Below, piece by piece: positions 44,546 to 53,219 of a stretch of 64,000 nt of DNA. The translations under genes and the position numbers were made by a program. The stretch spans positions 124,001-188,000 of the forward strand of contig CAVYPA010000017.1 of assembly GCA_963770295.1 (NCBI GenBank), read 5' to 3'. The notes beneath the pieces were generated by a model. That model was not told where the DNA came from. It made no database searches and was given only the letters and a program-made list of their open reading frames with translations. The stretch comes from AWTP1-13 sp963770295. GTDB taxonomy: Bacteria > Pseudomonadota > Alphaproteobacteria > Rhizobiales > Hyphomicrobiaceae. Numbering within the stretch: position 1 is the stretch's first letter; the number at the start of each line of letters is the position of its first letter.

Positions 44546-44902
44546 CTAACGCGGAGACCCTAGTGTTTTGCTTCCTCGCCGTGGCGCCTCGCCTTTCCCT
44601 GGCGGGCCGCCTTGCCGGCTCTGGCCTGCCAGCTGTCGCCGCAGAGCGCTCCGCTCCTGGTAAAGGTCGCCCAACAGGTTGCGCATGACCTCAAGGGACT
44701 CCTCGGCCGAGGTCGTGTCCCGATGGGCAGCTTCCAGCCGTTCGATGAAGGAGCGTTGAAGCATCAAGCGCAATTCCGCGTTTCGCACGCGAGTGTTGTT
44801 CCCGCTCAATCTCTCCAACATCGAAATTGCTGCCCGTCGTCGATTTTCGCTGGTCTCGCAACCCCGTGCTCGCTGTCCCGATCGCGTGGACTTGTCACTC
44901 AT
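44546..44902 (-). CDS. Small unrecognised helical protein
   Basis: 118 residues from ATG 44902 (MSDKSTRSGQRARGCE). Charged and helix-prone: RNAELRLMLQRSFIERLEAAHRD and SAEESLEVMRNLLGDLYQERSALRRQLAGQSRQ look like a two-helix coiled coil; the last 20 residues are Gly/Pro/Arg-rich. No known family. It could start at 44989 as a longer form, which would overlap the DUF6894 gene. No strong ribosome site, so the call is moderate. Confidence 0.5.
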   Translation of the reverse strand: MSDKSTRSGQRARGCETSENRRRAAISMLERLSGNNTRVRNAELRLMLQRSFIERLEAAHRDTTSAEESLEVMRNLLGDLYQERSALRRQLAGQSRQGGPPGKGEAPRRGSKTLGSPR

Positions 44903-44958
44903 AAAAGACGCCAAACACTTTGACGCACGAGCTGGAATTTTGCTTGAGCACGTTTCGC

Positions 44959-45174
44959 CTAGAATGGCACTTCGATCATCGTCCGCCATTCGCTGTCGGC
45001 GATAATGATCATCCTGCTGCTGCCGACGGTATCTTGCATCGACGCTTTTGACGCAAGCTCCTGCGCCCGCCGCATTGCCTCCTTCGCCGCGTCCTCAAGG
45101 CTTGGCAATTCGGTGCCGTCCTGATCGAGCACGGTCACTTGACCGCGTTTGACGTGGAAGAAGTAGCGCGGCAT
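44959..45174 (-). CDS. DUF6894 family small protein
   Basis: 71 residues from ATG 45174. It starts MPRYFFHVKRGQVTVLDQDGTELPSLEDA in the manner of DUF6894 (P-R-Y-F-F-H, D-x-x-G-x-E-L-P), then KEAMRRAQELASK and a terminal IIIADSEWRTMIEVPF strand. DUF6894 proteins are abundant small proteins in Bradyrhizobium-type Alphaproteobacteria, function unknown. A longer in-frame start at 45270 adds 32 unlikely residues. Confidence 0.85.
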   Translation of the reverse strand: MPRYFFHVKRGQVTVLDQDGTELPSLEDAAKEAMRRAQELASKASMQDTVGSSRMIIIADSEWRTMIEVPF

Positions 45175-45722
45175 TTTGCCGAAGAGTTCTTCGCTGAAGC
45201 GACGCTGGGAACGCCTACTTTTCACTTCGTCCAGGGTCACGTGCTTGGCGATGTATGATCTGGCTGACATTCAGGGCCTCGAAGCGCGCTTGCTCTACAC
45301 ACCTACCGCGATGCGCAAGACCTGGGGCGGTTGCTGAGGATCGAGCGTTGGGTCGATCCACCGATGCCGCCAGTCCCCACCATCGCTCACTCGCGGACAG
45401 CGACTATCCCTCGAGGGGTATGCGAATGCGATTGCGCCTGCGTTCATCGCCGCTATCGGTGCGGACAAGGGGGCCTATACCTAGGTTTAGGTCGGCTCGG
45501 CCGCTGGGGTCCCGCCATCGCCTGCGAAAGCCGCCGTGATAAACCCTGTGAACCTGGTATCTCCCCGGGGTTGAACCCCCGCGGCGGGTGGCGCAATGAT
45601 TTCGCGCCGGGTCGGCTCCGGGCGCATCAGCTCCGCCGGCTCGGGCCGAAGCCCTTCTGCGACCTGACGGTACCGCCACGGCATGGCAGACCCCAACGCG
45701 ACCACACCGGGAAAAGTAGATC
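45175..45722. other. Non-coding gap
   Basis: Upstream region of the DUF6894 gene and of the divergent sulfatase. Contains a GGGGTT/AACCCC dyad near 45567-45579. No credible gene. Confidence 0.45.
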
Positions 45723-47246
45723 ATGTCCGATTTCGACCCGATCGCCACTCGCACCGTTCGCCAGGCAGAGAACCTCGAACCGGCCTTCGTGCACGCGGAT
45801 CAAGTCGATGCCTCGCGCAAAAAACTCGCCGAGCATCGGGCGCGCCGCAGGCAACAGCCCAACTTTCTTATTTTCATGATGGACGACGTGGGCTGGGGCG
45901 ATTTCGGCTGCTACGGCGGTGGCGTAGCGGTCGGCGCGCCGACGCCAAATTTCGACAAGCTGGGCCGTAGCGGCTTGCAGCTTACATCTTGCTACTCGGA
46001 GCCGAGCTGTTCGCCTTCGCGAGCCACGACGCTGACCGGACGTGTTCCGCATCGGCACGGTTTGCAACGTCCGCCGATGTATGGCGAGGCAGGAGGCTTG
46101 GAAGGCGAGACCACCATTGCCCACCTGCTTTCGGAGGCGGGTTATGTGACGCAGGCGGTTGGCAAATGGCATTTGGGCGAGAGCCTTGCTTCACAGCCGC
46201 AAAATGTCGGCTTCGATGACTTTTATGGGTTTCTGTCGGTTTCCGACATGTATTCGGAGTGGCGCGACCCACACTTCTTTCCCGAGATGGTCTACTCGGA
46301 CGCGCGCACCGAGTGGGTCAAGAACATGCCCTTCAACAAATGCTTCGTACATGCGCGCAAGGGCGGCAGCGCCGAGAATGTCGAAGAGGTTACAATTCCG
46401 GTGTTGTCGCTTTTGGATGAGAAATGGTGCCGCTATTCGGTCGAATTCATAGAAGGCATGGCCGCCAGAAACGAGCCGTGGTTTCTCTACCATTGCACGC
46501 GCGGAGCCCACTTCGACAACTATCCGCACGAACGATTTCTCGGCAAATCACCGGCGCGACATCCCTATAAGGACACCCTTCTCGAACTCGATGAGGTGAT
46601 GGCGCGCCTCATCGAGGCGCTACGCAAGACCGACCAGCTCGAAGACACGTTGGTCTTCGTCACGTCGGACAACGGTCCACACCTAGAAACTTGGCCCGAT
46701 TCCGCCTTCACTCCATTCCGCTGCGCCAAAGGGTCGACTTGGGAAGGGGGCGTGCGCGTGCCGGGCCTGTTGTCGTGGCCAGGCGTCATCGAGGCCGGTC
46801 GACAAAGCGATGGGCTCTTCAACCTGAACGACGTGCTGCCAACGCTGCTGGGCTTGGCGGGCGAAACTGCCAAGCTGCCTACCGATCGCTACATCGATGG
46901 CGTCGATCAGAGCTCATTCCTGCTGGCCGCCGATGGGCTATCCAATCGCAAATATCACTACTACTGGCTGGTCAACAATTTCTCTGGGTTACGTTGCGGC
47001 GAGTACAAAATGCTGCTTACCGTGACGAGCGACGATGCGAGCGGTTCAGCAGGCCCCGGTGGTTTCACCGGGGTTTTGCAACGTTTCGCGTACGCTCACT
47101 TGTACAATCTTTATCTCGATCCGAAAGAAACGCACAATTACATGACACGCAAGCTGGCCTATGTTGATGCATTCCAATATGGCATCCGCACCCATCTTGG
47201 CAGCTTCCGGCAGTACCCGCCCAAGAAAGTCCTCGGCCGCCAATAA
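45723..47246 (+). CDS. Type I (formylglycine-dependent) arylsulfatase family enzyme
   Basis: 507 residues. No signal peptide is obvious, so probably cytoplasmic. Core: PNFLIFMMDDVGWGDFGCYGG (calcium site Asp pair), then YSEPSCSPSRATTLTGR, in which Cys96 of C-S-P-S-R is converted to formylglycine; later GKWHLG, the FVTSDNGPH metal site, and GSTWEGGVRVPGLLSWPG. Cys-type sulfatases need a formylglycine-generating enzyme, not seen in this window. Substrates may be sulfate esters, phosphonates or related; the protein has a long N-terminal 45-residue extension. Sulfatases of this branch hydrolyse sulfate esters for sulfur supply. Confidence 0.93.
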   Translation: MSDFDPIATRTVRQAENLEPAFVHADQVDASRKKLAEHRARRRQQPNFLIFMMDDVGWGDFGCYGGGVAVGAPTPNFDKLGRSGLQLTSCYSEPSCSPSRATTLTGRVPHRHGLQRPPMYGEAGGLEGETTIAHLLSEAGYVTQAVGKWHLGESLASQPQNVGFDDFYGFLSVSDMYSEWRDPHFFPEMVYSDARTEWVKNMPFNKCFVHARKGGSAENVEEVTIPVLSLLDEKWCRYSVEFIEGMAARNEPWFLYHCTRGAHFDNYPHERFLGKSPARHPYKDTLLELDEVMARLIEALRKTDQLEDTLVFVTSDNGPHLETWPDSAFTPFRCAKGSTWEGGVRVPGLLSWPGVIEAGRQSDGLFNLNDVLPTLLGLAGETAKLPTDRYIDGVDQSSFLLAADGLSNRKYHYYWLVNNFSGLRCGEYKMLLTVTSDDASGSAGPGGFTGVLQRFAYAHLYNLYLDPKETHNYMTRKLAYVDAFQYGIRTHLGSFRQYPPKKVLGRQ

Positions 47247-47433
47247 GGTGCGGGCACGATCACGCATCCTGCAGCGAGCGCCCACACGATGGCCTCAAAC
47301 ACCTCGCCAGAGCCGCCGCCACCGGCGGATTGGCATGCCGCGGAGCGGGCCGGGAAAACGCCAACGCCAGGCCCCTCACGACATCCCGTACGCCGCTCTG
47401 TTCTCGGCTGAGGAGGGTGGCGGGCTCGCCTTC

Positions 47434-47613
47434 TCAAGGCATGCCGGAAAGATTTTGGATGGCGTCAGCCACCCCGGGAGAGACTGCCACAACCTCCCGA
47501 TCCGCGGTCGTGACCGCATAGAAAAAGATCCAGCCTAACAAGAACAATAGGGCCGCAAGGCTGGCCGTCTGCAAGCCCAAGGCGACGGGGGTTGGTTCAA
47601 CGGTTGGTCGCAT
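47434..47613 (-). CDS. Tiny single-pass membrane protein (59 residues)
   Basis: ATG 47613 is preceded at the ideal distance by GGAGG (on the reverse strand GGAGG, seven bases, ATG). The product starts MRPTVEPTPVALGLQ, then a hydrophobic membrane segment (about residues 16-35: TASLAALLFLLGWIFFYAV), then TTADREVVAVSPGV and a short tail ending SGMP. No relatives are known to me. The strong ribosome site and the amphiphilic layout argue for a real gene; the context is an isolated gap after the sulfatase. Confidence 0.5.
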   Translation of the reverse strand: MRPTVEPTPVALGLQTASLAALLFLLGWIFFYAVTTADREVVAVSPGVADAIQNLSGMP

Positions 47614-47811
47614 GCGTCATCCTCCAACAAGAGCCGATAGATTTTCACGGGGAAGGGTGCTGCTCGTGCCCTAAGGGTCACGTCGCCGGGCCAAACAACG
47701 AGGCCCGCGCTGGCTAACAACGGGTCATGCTGATCTCCTTGCCGCGCGCGGGCTTGCCGCCGGCGCCCGGACGGGAACCCAGGGCATTTTGAGGGTCATA
47801 GAGCAGACGGA

Positions 47812-48096
47812 TTAGGCGGGGCCGTCGCGCCCGGCATTCACCGTTGTGAGCCCGCTTGCGAACGGCAGCTTGAGAAATTTGGCATTCGGCGCGAGCGACC
47901 GGCGCCCGAGCCGCAGGCGCCCCTGGTTGAAGGCATCAACCAGGCAGAACACTGCCTCGACGAGGCCGCCGCCGTGATAACGGCGATGCACCTCATCGTG
48001 CGCTCCCTCGAACTCGTTGGAACCTGGGCCGGTCCATGGCCGAACTCCCGTCTGGGCATGTGTTAGTTGATAGCCAAGACTCCGCCCAGCTCGGGT
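47812..48096 (-). pseudogene. Coding-like stretch without a start, unrecognised gene remnant
   Basis: The reverse strand is open for 94 codons from just after a stop at 48097-48099 to TAA 47812. There is no start codon until GTG 47991, which leaves 59 residues. The translated product looks protein-like (LGYQLTHAQTGVRPWTGPGS, NEFEGAHDEVHRRYHGGGL, then VEAVFCLVDAFNQGRLRLG and FLKLPFASGLTTVNAG). I do not recognise the family. It probably represents the C-terminal part of a decayed or frame-broken gene; otherwise it is chance. Confidence 0.3.
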
Positions 48097-48179
48097 TTAT
48101 TCCAACCGTTTACAGAAATTCCGTGAGATGAGTTCGCGCGTCGATCGGCGCTGCCTGAGAGCGGCAACCGCGCGGCGTG

Positions 48180-48887
48180 TCAGACCTGACGTTTGCGCAT
48201 GCAGGCTTCAATCAGGCCGCCGAACACTCGATTGCCCGGGTGATCCGTCCCCGCGAACTGCTCTTGGTGCCACTGCAGGCCGAGCGCGAAGGAATGCGAT
48301 GGAACCTCTATCGCCTCGACGACCCCATCATCCGAGTGTGCGCTGGCGATGACCGTATGCGAAAGCTCTTCGATTGCCTCGCGATGAAAAGTATTGACGA
48401 GCAGGCTTCCTTGCTCGAGCAGGGCAGCCAGCCTGGTGTGCGGTGTGATCGTGACATTGTGCATATGGTCGCGCTTGTCGTGCTCGAGGATGGCCGGGGA
48501 GGAAGCCCGTAGGTCAGGGCAAAGCCGGCAACCATGGAGGCACGCGAGCAGCTGCATGCCCGCACATATCCCGAGAACGGGTTTGTCGCGCTGCAGATAG
48601 CCTTCGAGAATAGCGCGCTCGACGGCAAGACGCTCTGACGGTGGAGCTTTGGAGGACTGCCCGGGCAGATACCAATAGTCGGGGTATGCGAAGCGGCCAC
48701 CGACGCAGAGCAAGCCCTCGAACTCTTCGATGACTACGTCGATCAGATCACTGTGATAGGGAATTCCAAACGGCAAGCCGCCCGCGTTGGCAATGGCGCG
48801 GAAATAGCCCTTCGACGCCTCATAACGGCTCGCATCGCCGCTCGTGTTCTCATCGAGGATGACCGCGATGCGTGGCTTCCGCGACAT
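48180..48887 (-). CDS. Class I glutamine amidotransferase-like hydrolase (peptidase C26, gamma-glutamyl-GABA hydrolase type)
   Basis: 235 residues from ATG 48887. Nucleophile Cys108 in PVLGICAGMQLLACLHG, catalytic His and Glu in ALGLQWHQEQF, and oxyanion features LLCVGGRFAYPDYWY. The family member PuuD cleaves gamma-glutamyl-GABA in putrescine breakdown; other members act in purine or colanic acid routes, so PuuD function is only a possibility, although the window also encodes a PuuB-like oxidase at 55484. It is 17 bp after the unrecognised regulator-like gene on the same strand, and so is likely cotranscribed. Confidence 0.88.
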   Translation of the reverse strand: MSRKPRIAVILDENTSGDASRYEASKGYFRAIANAGGLPFGIPYHSDLIDVVIEEFEGLLCVGGRFAYPDYWYLPGQSSKAPPSERLAVERAILEGYLQRDKPVLGICAGMQLLACLHGCRLCPDLRASSPAILEHDKRDHMHNVTITPHTRLAALLEQGSLLVNTFHREAIEELSHTVIASAHSDDGVVEAIEVPSHSFALGLQWHQEQFAGTDHPGNRVFGGLIEACMRKRQV

Positions 48888-48904
48888 CTCATACCGTCGG
48901 TTCG

Positions 48905-49729
48905 TCAGACCGTTGTCTTGCCCTGGGCTTTGAACCACATCAGGGGCACGTTGATGGTAGCGTGCTCCTCGGTATGTGCAAGCTCGGACGACAGAGCCTG
49001 GTACTCTTCCAATTCGGCCCAAATCGTCCTGCACAACTCCCTAGGATTTGCTCGTTTGTCGTCGATCGGGCCTTCAACGTAGACGGAAGATATCGTGGGC
49101 TGCCAGTAGCCCTTTGGGATGCCAAAGGCCAGCAGCGCCCCGCGCATCTTGCGCCGCTCGCGTCCGCCTCGGCGTTCCGGCATGTGCAATAGCGTAAGCC
49201 GCACTTGTCCTTCGAAATAAGCTGGCATGCTTAGAATGCTGCGCTCTTGATTCAAATAGACATCGCCCCGGTAGTGTATTTCCTCACGCACCCCACTTTC
49301 GGAGTCATAGTAGTGCAGCTCATGAAACGCCAAGCATTCCTTGGCATCACTTGTCTGAATCTCAAGAATGCTGCGGGTAATGTGGCGGGCACTCAGGAAC
49401 GTCCGCCGATATAGGAAAAACCGGCCGCAGAGGAAGCGATAGTCACTCGTCTTGTACCCGCCATGCGGCGAGGTCTGGCTCGGAACGCCAATCGAAAGCC
49501 CGTACGCCTTCGGGTCCAGGCCGGAGCCGGTAAAGATACTGACGAAGGTATGGCGCTTAAGGGCGAGCGGGCTTCTGTCTGACAACTCGAGACATTTCCT
49601 GAAAGTATTCGGAGAAACCTTTAAAATCTGCTCCGCATACTCCTTGTCAGTAAGCGAGAAAGCCTCCCTATGGTCGCGCAGGTCGCTTACAAATCGGTCC
49701 CTGTTGTGTCCTGAAAGGTTAATCATCAT
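48905..49729 (-). CDS. Unrecognised protein with possible N-terminal helix-turn-helix
   Basis: 274 residues from ATG 49729 (MMINLSGHNRDRF). Residues about 10-50 (LRDHREAFSLTDKEYAEQILKVSPNTFRKCLELSDRSP) resemble an XRE-type helix-turn-helix with its DKEYAEQ and SPNTFRK helices. The rest (TSDYRFLCGRFFLYRRTF, FEGQVRLTLLHMP, RGALLAFGIPKGYWQPT) is beta-rich and could be a ligand-sensing domain; it contains no motif I can name. Since it starts close to a divergent ECF sigma gene and precedes an amidohydrolase-like gene, a regulatory role is plausible. Frame and codon usage look genuine. Confidence 0.62.
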   Translation of the reverse strand: MMINLSGHNRDRFVSDLRDHREAFSLTDKEYAEQILKVSPNTFRKCLELSDRSPLALKRHTFVSIFTGSGLDPKAYGLSIGVPSQTSPHGGYKTSDYRFLCGRFFLYRRTFLSARHITRSILEIQTSDAKECLAFHELHYYDSESGVREEIHYRGDVYLNQERSILSMPAYFEGQVRLTLLHMPERRGGRERRKMRGALLAFGIPKGYWQPTISSVYVEGPIDDKRANPRELCRTIWAELEEYQALSSELAHTEEHATINVPLMWFKAQGKTTV

Positions 49730-49766
49730 GGTGCAGATGATTCCGGTGACCAAATGAAAGGCCGCC

Positions 49767-49819
49767 AGGGGGTAGGGACCCCCTCGGGGTTAACGCGCTT
49801 GCTCGTGGGCTAGGGCCCA
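49767..49819. repeat. Two small hairpins between divergent genes
   Basis: AGGGGGT/ACCCCCT (49767-49773, 49778-49784; loop AGGG) and TGGGC/GCCCA (49806-49810, 49815-49819; loop TAGG). Both carry a similar A/T-G loop. They lie in the 251-bp region between the regulator-like gene and the ECF sigma gene and may be protein-binding or attenuation sites. Confidence 0.55.
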
Positions 49820-49980
49820 TCCTGACACGTTCTGCGCAGCGTTGAAAGAACCTGACGCGTAATTGCGTTTAAATGAATTTGTCCAACTCCTAGCGACTGC
49901 GAAATAGAGTTTTCCGTTGACGAACTGCGAGGCAAGCTTGGGCCATGATTTGATCCGCGCCCGCACGAGCGAGCCCGCGC

Positions 49981-50556
49981 ATGGACGACCAACGATCTCG
50001 GTCAAGCGAGACAGGCGATTTCGCGCGACTTGCCATGCCGCATCGGACTGCTGCCTTCAACTTGGCATATTGGATGCTGGGCAATCGAGAAGAAGCCGAG
50101 GATGTTGTGCAGGAGGCCTACTTGCGGGGCTTTCGGGCTTTTGCCGGCGTCAAAGGCGAAGACATCAGGCCCTGGTTGTTGATGATCGTGCGAAACGCTG
50201 CGCTGACGGCGCTGAAAAGCAAAAGGCGCACGAACAATGTTATCCTGCTAAGCGATGACGTCTGGGCATCGACCGGCAACAAGGCCGAAGAGGTTCCCGC
50301 AACCACCCCCACCCCGGAAGCCCTGGTGATCGCCGAAAGCGAGCGCCAACAGCTGATGGCGGCGCTCGCCAAGCTTCCCCTCAAATACCGCGAAGTCATC
50401 GTGCTGCGCGAAATGGAGGGGCTGTCCTACCTTGAAATCGCCGAGACCACGGGCACGGCCATCGGCACCGTGATGTCACGCCTCTCGCGCGGTCGCGCGG
50501 AGCTGCGCAGGACATTGGAGTTGTCCTTGCACCGCCATGAGCAGAATGCCGTGTAG
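49981..50556 (+). CDS. ECF-type RNA polymerase sigma factor
   Basis: 191 residues. Sigma region 2: RLAMPHRTAAFNLAYWMLGNREEAEDVVQEAYLRGFRAF, then LLMIVRNAALTAL; region 4: MAALAKLPLKYREVIVLREMEGLSYLEIAETTGTAIGTVMSRLSRGRAELRRTLE. No anti-sigma gene follows (the next gene is an EamA transporter on the other strand). It is divergent from the regulator-like gene, so a ligand-controlled partner is possible, though nothing proves it. Start ATG 49981 has only a weak ribosome site. Confidence 0.92.
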   Translation: MDDQRSRSSETGDFARLAMPHRTAAFNLAYWMLGNREEAEDVVQEAYLRGFRAFAGVKGEDIRPWLLMIVRNAALTALKSKRRTNNVILLSDDVWASTGNKAEEVPATTPTPEALVIAESERQQLMAALAKLPLKYREVIVLREMEGLSYLEIAETTGTAIGTVMSRLSRGRAELRRTLELSLHRHEQNAV

Positions 50557-50732
50557 GCCCGCCGGCGAGCTCGGTGCGCTCCCCGGCCTGCCAGCATCCG
50601 AGGCCTCGAAGCGACCCGCCGTGAGCAAACCCGTCCGCCAGCACAGAAAATCGCAAATTGCGCCGCCAAGCGCCGACACCGCCCAAGTTCACCAGAGCGT
50701 TATCGGCCCAGCCTTGGGCGCCAGGGCAGCGC

Positions 50733-51716
50733 TCAGAATTTTGTGCCCAGGATGCCTGCGAGCGCCTGCGGTAGGGCGAGCGTTCTAAGGATCAGATCCG
50801 TGTCGATGGAAACGGCGCATGCCCCGACAATCGAGACGATGGACCCAAAAACGACGATCGCGCCAAAAAGCTCATGATGGGGGTTCAAGAGCAGCGCGAA
50901 CAGGAAGCGAAACACCAAAGAAAGTTGCAAAAGGGGCGCCACCAGCATGATCGGCGCAACGGCGAGGGCGGAGTAGAGGAAGCCTTGCGCCGCGGCGACG
51001 AAGACGCCCGAGTAAACGAACCAGCGTGCGTTATCACCGCGTACGTGCATCAGGTTTCGGCGTAAGGAGGGGATGAAGAGCCCGAGTGTGACGACCAAGG
51101 TCGCTGCCGCATAGGCGATCGAGCCTCCGGCCAATCCGCTAAGCGGTCCCACGTCGAGCAACGCCTGGCGAACGATGATCGGGGTCGTGCCATACATGAG
51201 CGCTGCGATCGAGGCAAAGAAGAAGCCCGCGGCAATGCGTGGTGCAAACGTTGGCGAGCTGCCTTGCTTGCTTTCGACCACGGGTTGTGCGGCGCGCTGC
51301 GTCACGAGAGAACCGGCGACCATAAGGGTACCACCGAATAGCTGCAGGATCGTGCAAGGCTCACGCAGAACGACCACCGCCAGGACGAGCGTGACGACCG
51401 CGTTCAGTTGCATGACCGGTGCAGTCAAATTCACACCCGCCGCTTGGCTCGCTCGGAAGTTGCAATATCGCCCGATCACAAAATGGAGAATGCCGGCGGC
51501 AGAAAGCGATGCCAGCGCGGCCACGCTAATGCGGCTCAGGCTCTCGAGCGCGCCCGTCAGCAGCGCCACCAGCAAAAAGCAGAGCAGGCCGACCGGAATA
51601 CTGATGACCATGCCTTGCACAGGCGTGCCGGTGATCACTCCCCGGCGGCCGGTGGCATTGGTGAGGGCAAAGGTAGCTGCCGACAGAACTGCGAGGACGG
51701 CACCCAAGACATGCAC
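50733..51716 (-). CDS. EamA-type (DMT superfamily) transporter
   Basis: 327 residues from GTG 51716, with GAGGAG seven bases upstream. Ten predicted helices in two EamA repeats: first LGAVLAVLSAATFALTNATGR, second AAGFFFASIAALMYGTTPIIVRQ. The first repeat's loop contains a LREPCTILQLFGGTLMVAG segment common in DMT exporters. Possible amino acid or metabolite exporter. It ends close to the sigma gene 3' end. Confidence 0.9.
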   Translation of the reverse strand: MHVLGAVLAVLSAATFALTNATGRRGVITGTPVQGMVISIPVGLLCFLLVALLTGALESLSRISVAALASLSAAGILHFVIGRYCNFRASQAAGVNLTAPVMQLNAVVTLVLAVVVLREPCTILQLFGGTLMVAGSLVTQRAAQPVVESKQGSSPTFAPRIAAGFFFASIAALMYGTTPIIVRQALLDVGPLSGLAGGSIAYAAATLVVTLGLFIPSLRRNLMHVRGDNARWFVYSGVFVAAAQGFLYSALAVAPIMLVAPLLQLSLVFRFLFALLLNPHHELFGAIVVFGSIVSIVGACAVSIDTDLILRTLALPQALAGILGTKF

Positions 51717-51956
51717 GGATTTGCTCCTCGGTGGGCTCCCCGCCCACCCTGCAACGCTTCCTCGAGCGGCTTGCCTTGGGCCGTTTGCCCGGCAAGGTAA
51801 CCGGCGCTCGGGGTGACCCGTCAAGGGCTTGCCGCGGCACCGCGGTCATGCCGACGGGGAAGATTGGTCAAGTGCGACGGCTGCGCGGAGGATCGCGTGC
51901 GGGTCCAGCTGGGCTTGCGTCCGTTCGTCAGTCGGCCCTTCAATTGCGAGTGGGCG

Positions 51957-53219
51957 TCATCCTTTCGTGCCGATCGAGGGGCAGCGGCCGGGTCGGCACA
52001 CGCCACCGCCCATCGGCGTGCGCCACCACAGCACCCCCAGCAGCAGCATGGCTGCCAAGCCTTCGCACCCCATCACTTTCATGGCCGCTACGGAGCCGAG
52101 CCGCTCGAACAACAGCCCGGCGTGCCAATGGCCGAGCATCGAGGAGCCGATAAAAATCGAAAGCACGCCGGTGGCCCGACCCCGCATGTCCGGCGGCGCG
52201 ATATTGTAGACAAGCGCATATTGGGTCGATGAAAACGCGGCCGCGGCAACGCCGGTTATCAGCAGCATGACGACGGCGGTTCCGAGGCTCAGGTAGAGCG
52301 CCAATCCAAGCATCAGTAGGAGGCACGCGAGCGTGCCCAGGTAGTAGAAACGAAAGAGTGTACGTGGCGCGGCCAGTAACCCAACGGCCATCGCGCCAAT
52401 GGTGCCGCCGAACCCGTCACAGGCTGACAGGGCGCCAACCAGGGCCGGCGTGAGCGCGAAATCCTTCTGCCCGATAACCGGGACCATGCCGATGAATGGC
52501 CAGCACCAGAGGTTGTAGACGAGTGTCACACCCATGATGATTTGGAAGCGCCGGTCGAAAACCAGCTGCCGCGGCGGCAGCAGGAAAGCCAGTCGGCTGC
52601 GCGCCGATGGCGCGAGCTTTGGGGTCTGAGAATAGACCGTGACGCGCGCCGCCAAGGCTAGGCAAACGAGGTAGCTCGTCGCGATCAAGGCATAAATGCC
52701 GCTTATTCCCAACACCTGGTAGGTGGCACCACCAAGCAGCGGTCCGAGGGCCCGCGTGGCGTACATCGTGGCGTTGTCAAATCCAAGCGCGGCGGGCACC
52801 CTCTCGACGCTGACCGCATCAACCAGGAGGCGGCGCCGTACCGGCATATCGGTGGTCCAGAACGCTCCCGATACCATCACGATCGCAGCAGCGGCCGCGT
52901 ATGTGGCAGCGCCCATGGCGGTGACGACGAGCATCGTTGTGGACGCCAGCACCATGATGACAAAGCCCGCCACCAGCAGATGCTTGCGGTCGATCGCGTC
53001 CGCCACGGCTCCCACCAGAAACCCGAGCAGAACATAGGGGACCATGCGCAGCACGGCGAGCAGAGCGACGAGCGCCGGAGATCGCGTTAGCTCGTAGGCG
53101 AAGATGGCGACCGCGACAAACTCAAGCCAACGCGCCACGCCCGTCAGGCCGCCGATCGCCCACAGGCGGCGATAGTCGGCTCCAGCGAAGAGGAGGCGTG
53201 TGTCGGCGGTTTGCGGCAA
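51957..53219 (-). CDS. Major facilitator superfamily transporter (MFS_3/EntS-like)
   Basis: 420 residues, about 12 helices. N-terminal RLWAIGGLTGVARWLEFVAVAIFAYELTRSPALVALLAVLRMVPYVLLGFLVGAVADAIDRKHLLVAG has the MFS motif A-like D-x-x-DRK-x-L segment. Relatives export siderophores, macrolides or metabolites. The start is TTG 53219, the only initiator in range; the next Met is 60 residues later, so the start is uncertain. Tandem with the EamA gene, 240 bp apart. Confidence 0.88.
   Translation of the reverse strand: MPQTADTRLLFAGADYRRLWAIGGLTGVARWLEFVAVAIFAYELTRSPALVALLAVLRMVPYVLLGFLVGAVADAIDRKHLLVAGFVIMVLASTTMLVVTAMGAATYAAAAAIVMVSGAFWTTDMPVRRRLLVDAVSVERVPAALGFDNATMYATRALGPLLGGATYQVLGISGIYALIATSYLVCLALAARVTVYSQTPKLAPSARSRLAFLLPPRQLVFDRRFQIIMGVTLVYNLWCWPFIGMVPVIGQKDFALTPALVGALSACDGFGGTIGAMAVGLLAAPRTLFRFYYLGTLACLLLMLGLALYLSLGTAVVMLLITGVAAAAFSSTQYALVYNIAPPDMRGRATGVLSIFIGSSMLGHWHAGLLFERLGSVAAMKVMGCEGLAAMLLLGVLWWRTPMGGGVCRPGRCPSIGTKG

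Noticed and set aside
45567..45579. tRNA T-arm-like GGGGTTGAACCCC
   Set aside because: Only a short palindrome; no acceptor, D or anticodon arms could be drawn around it.
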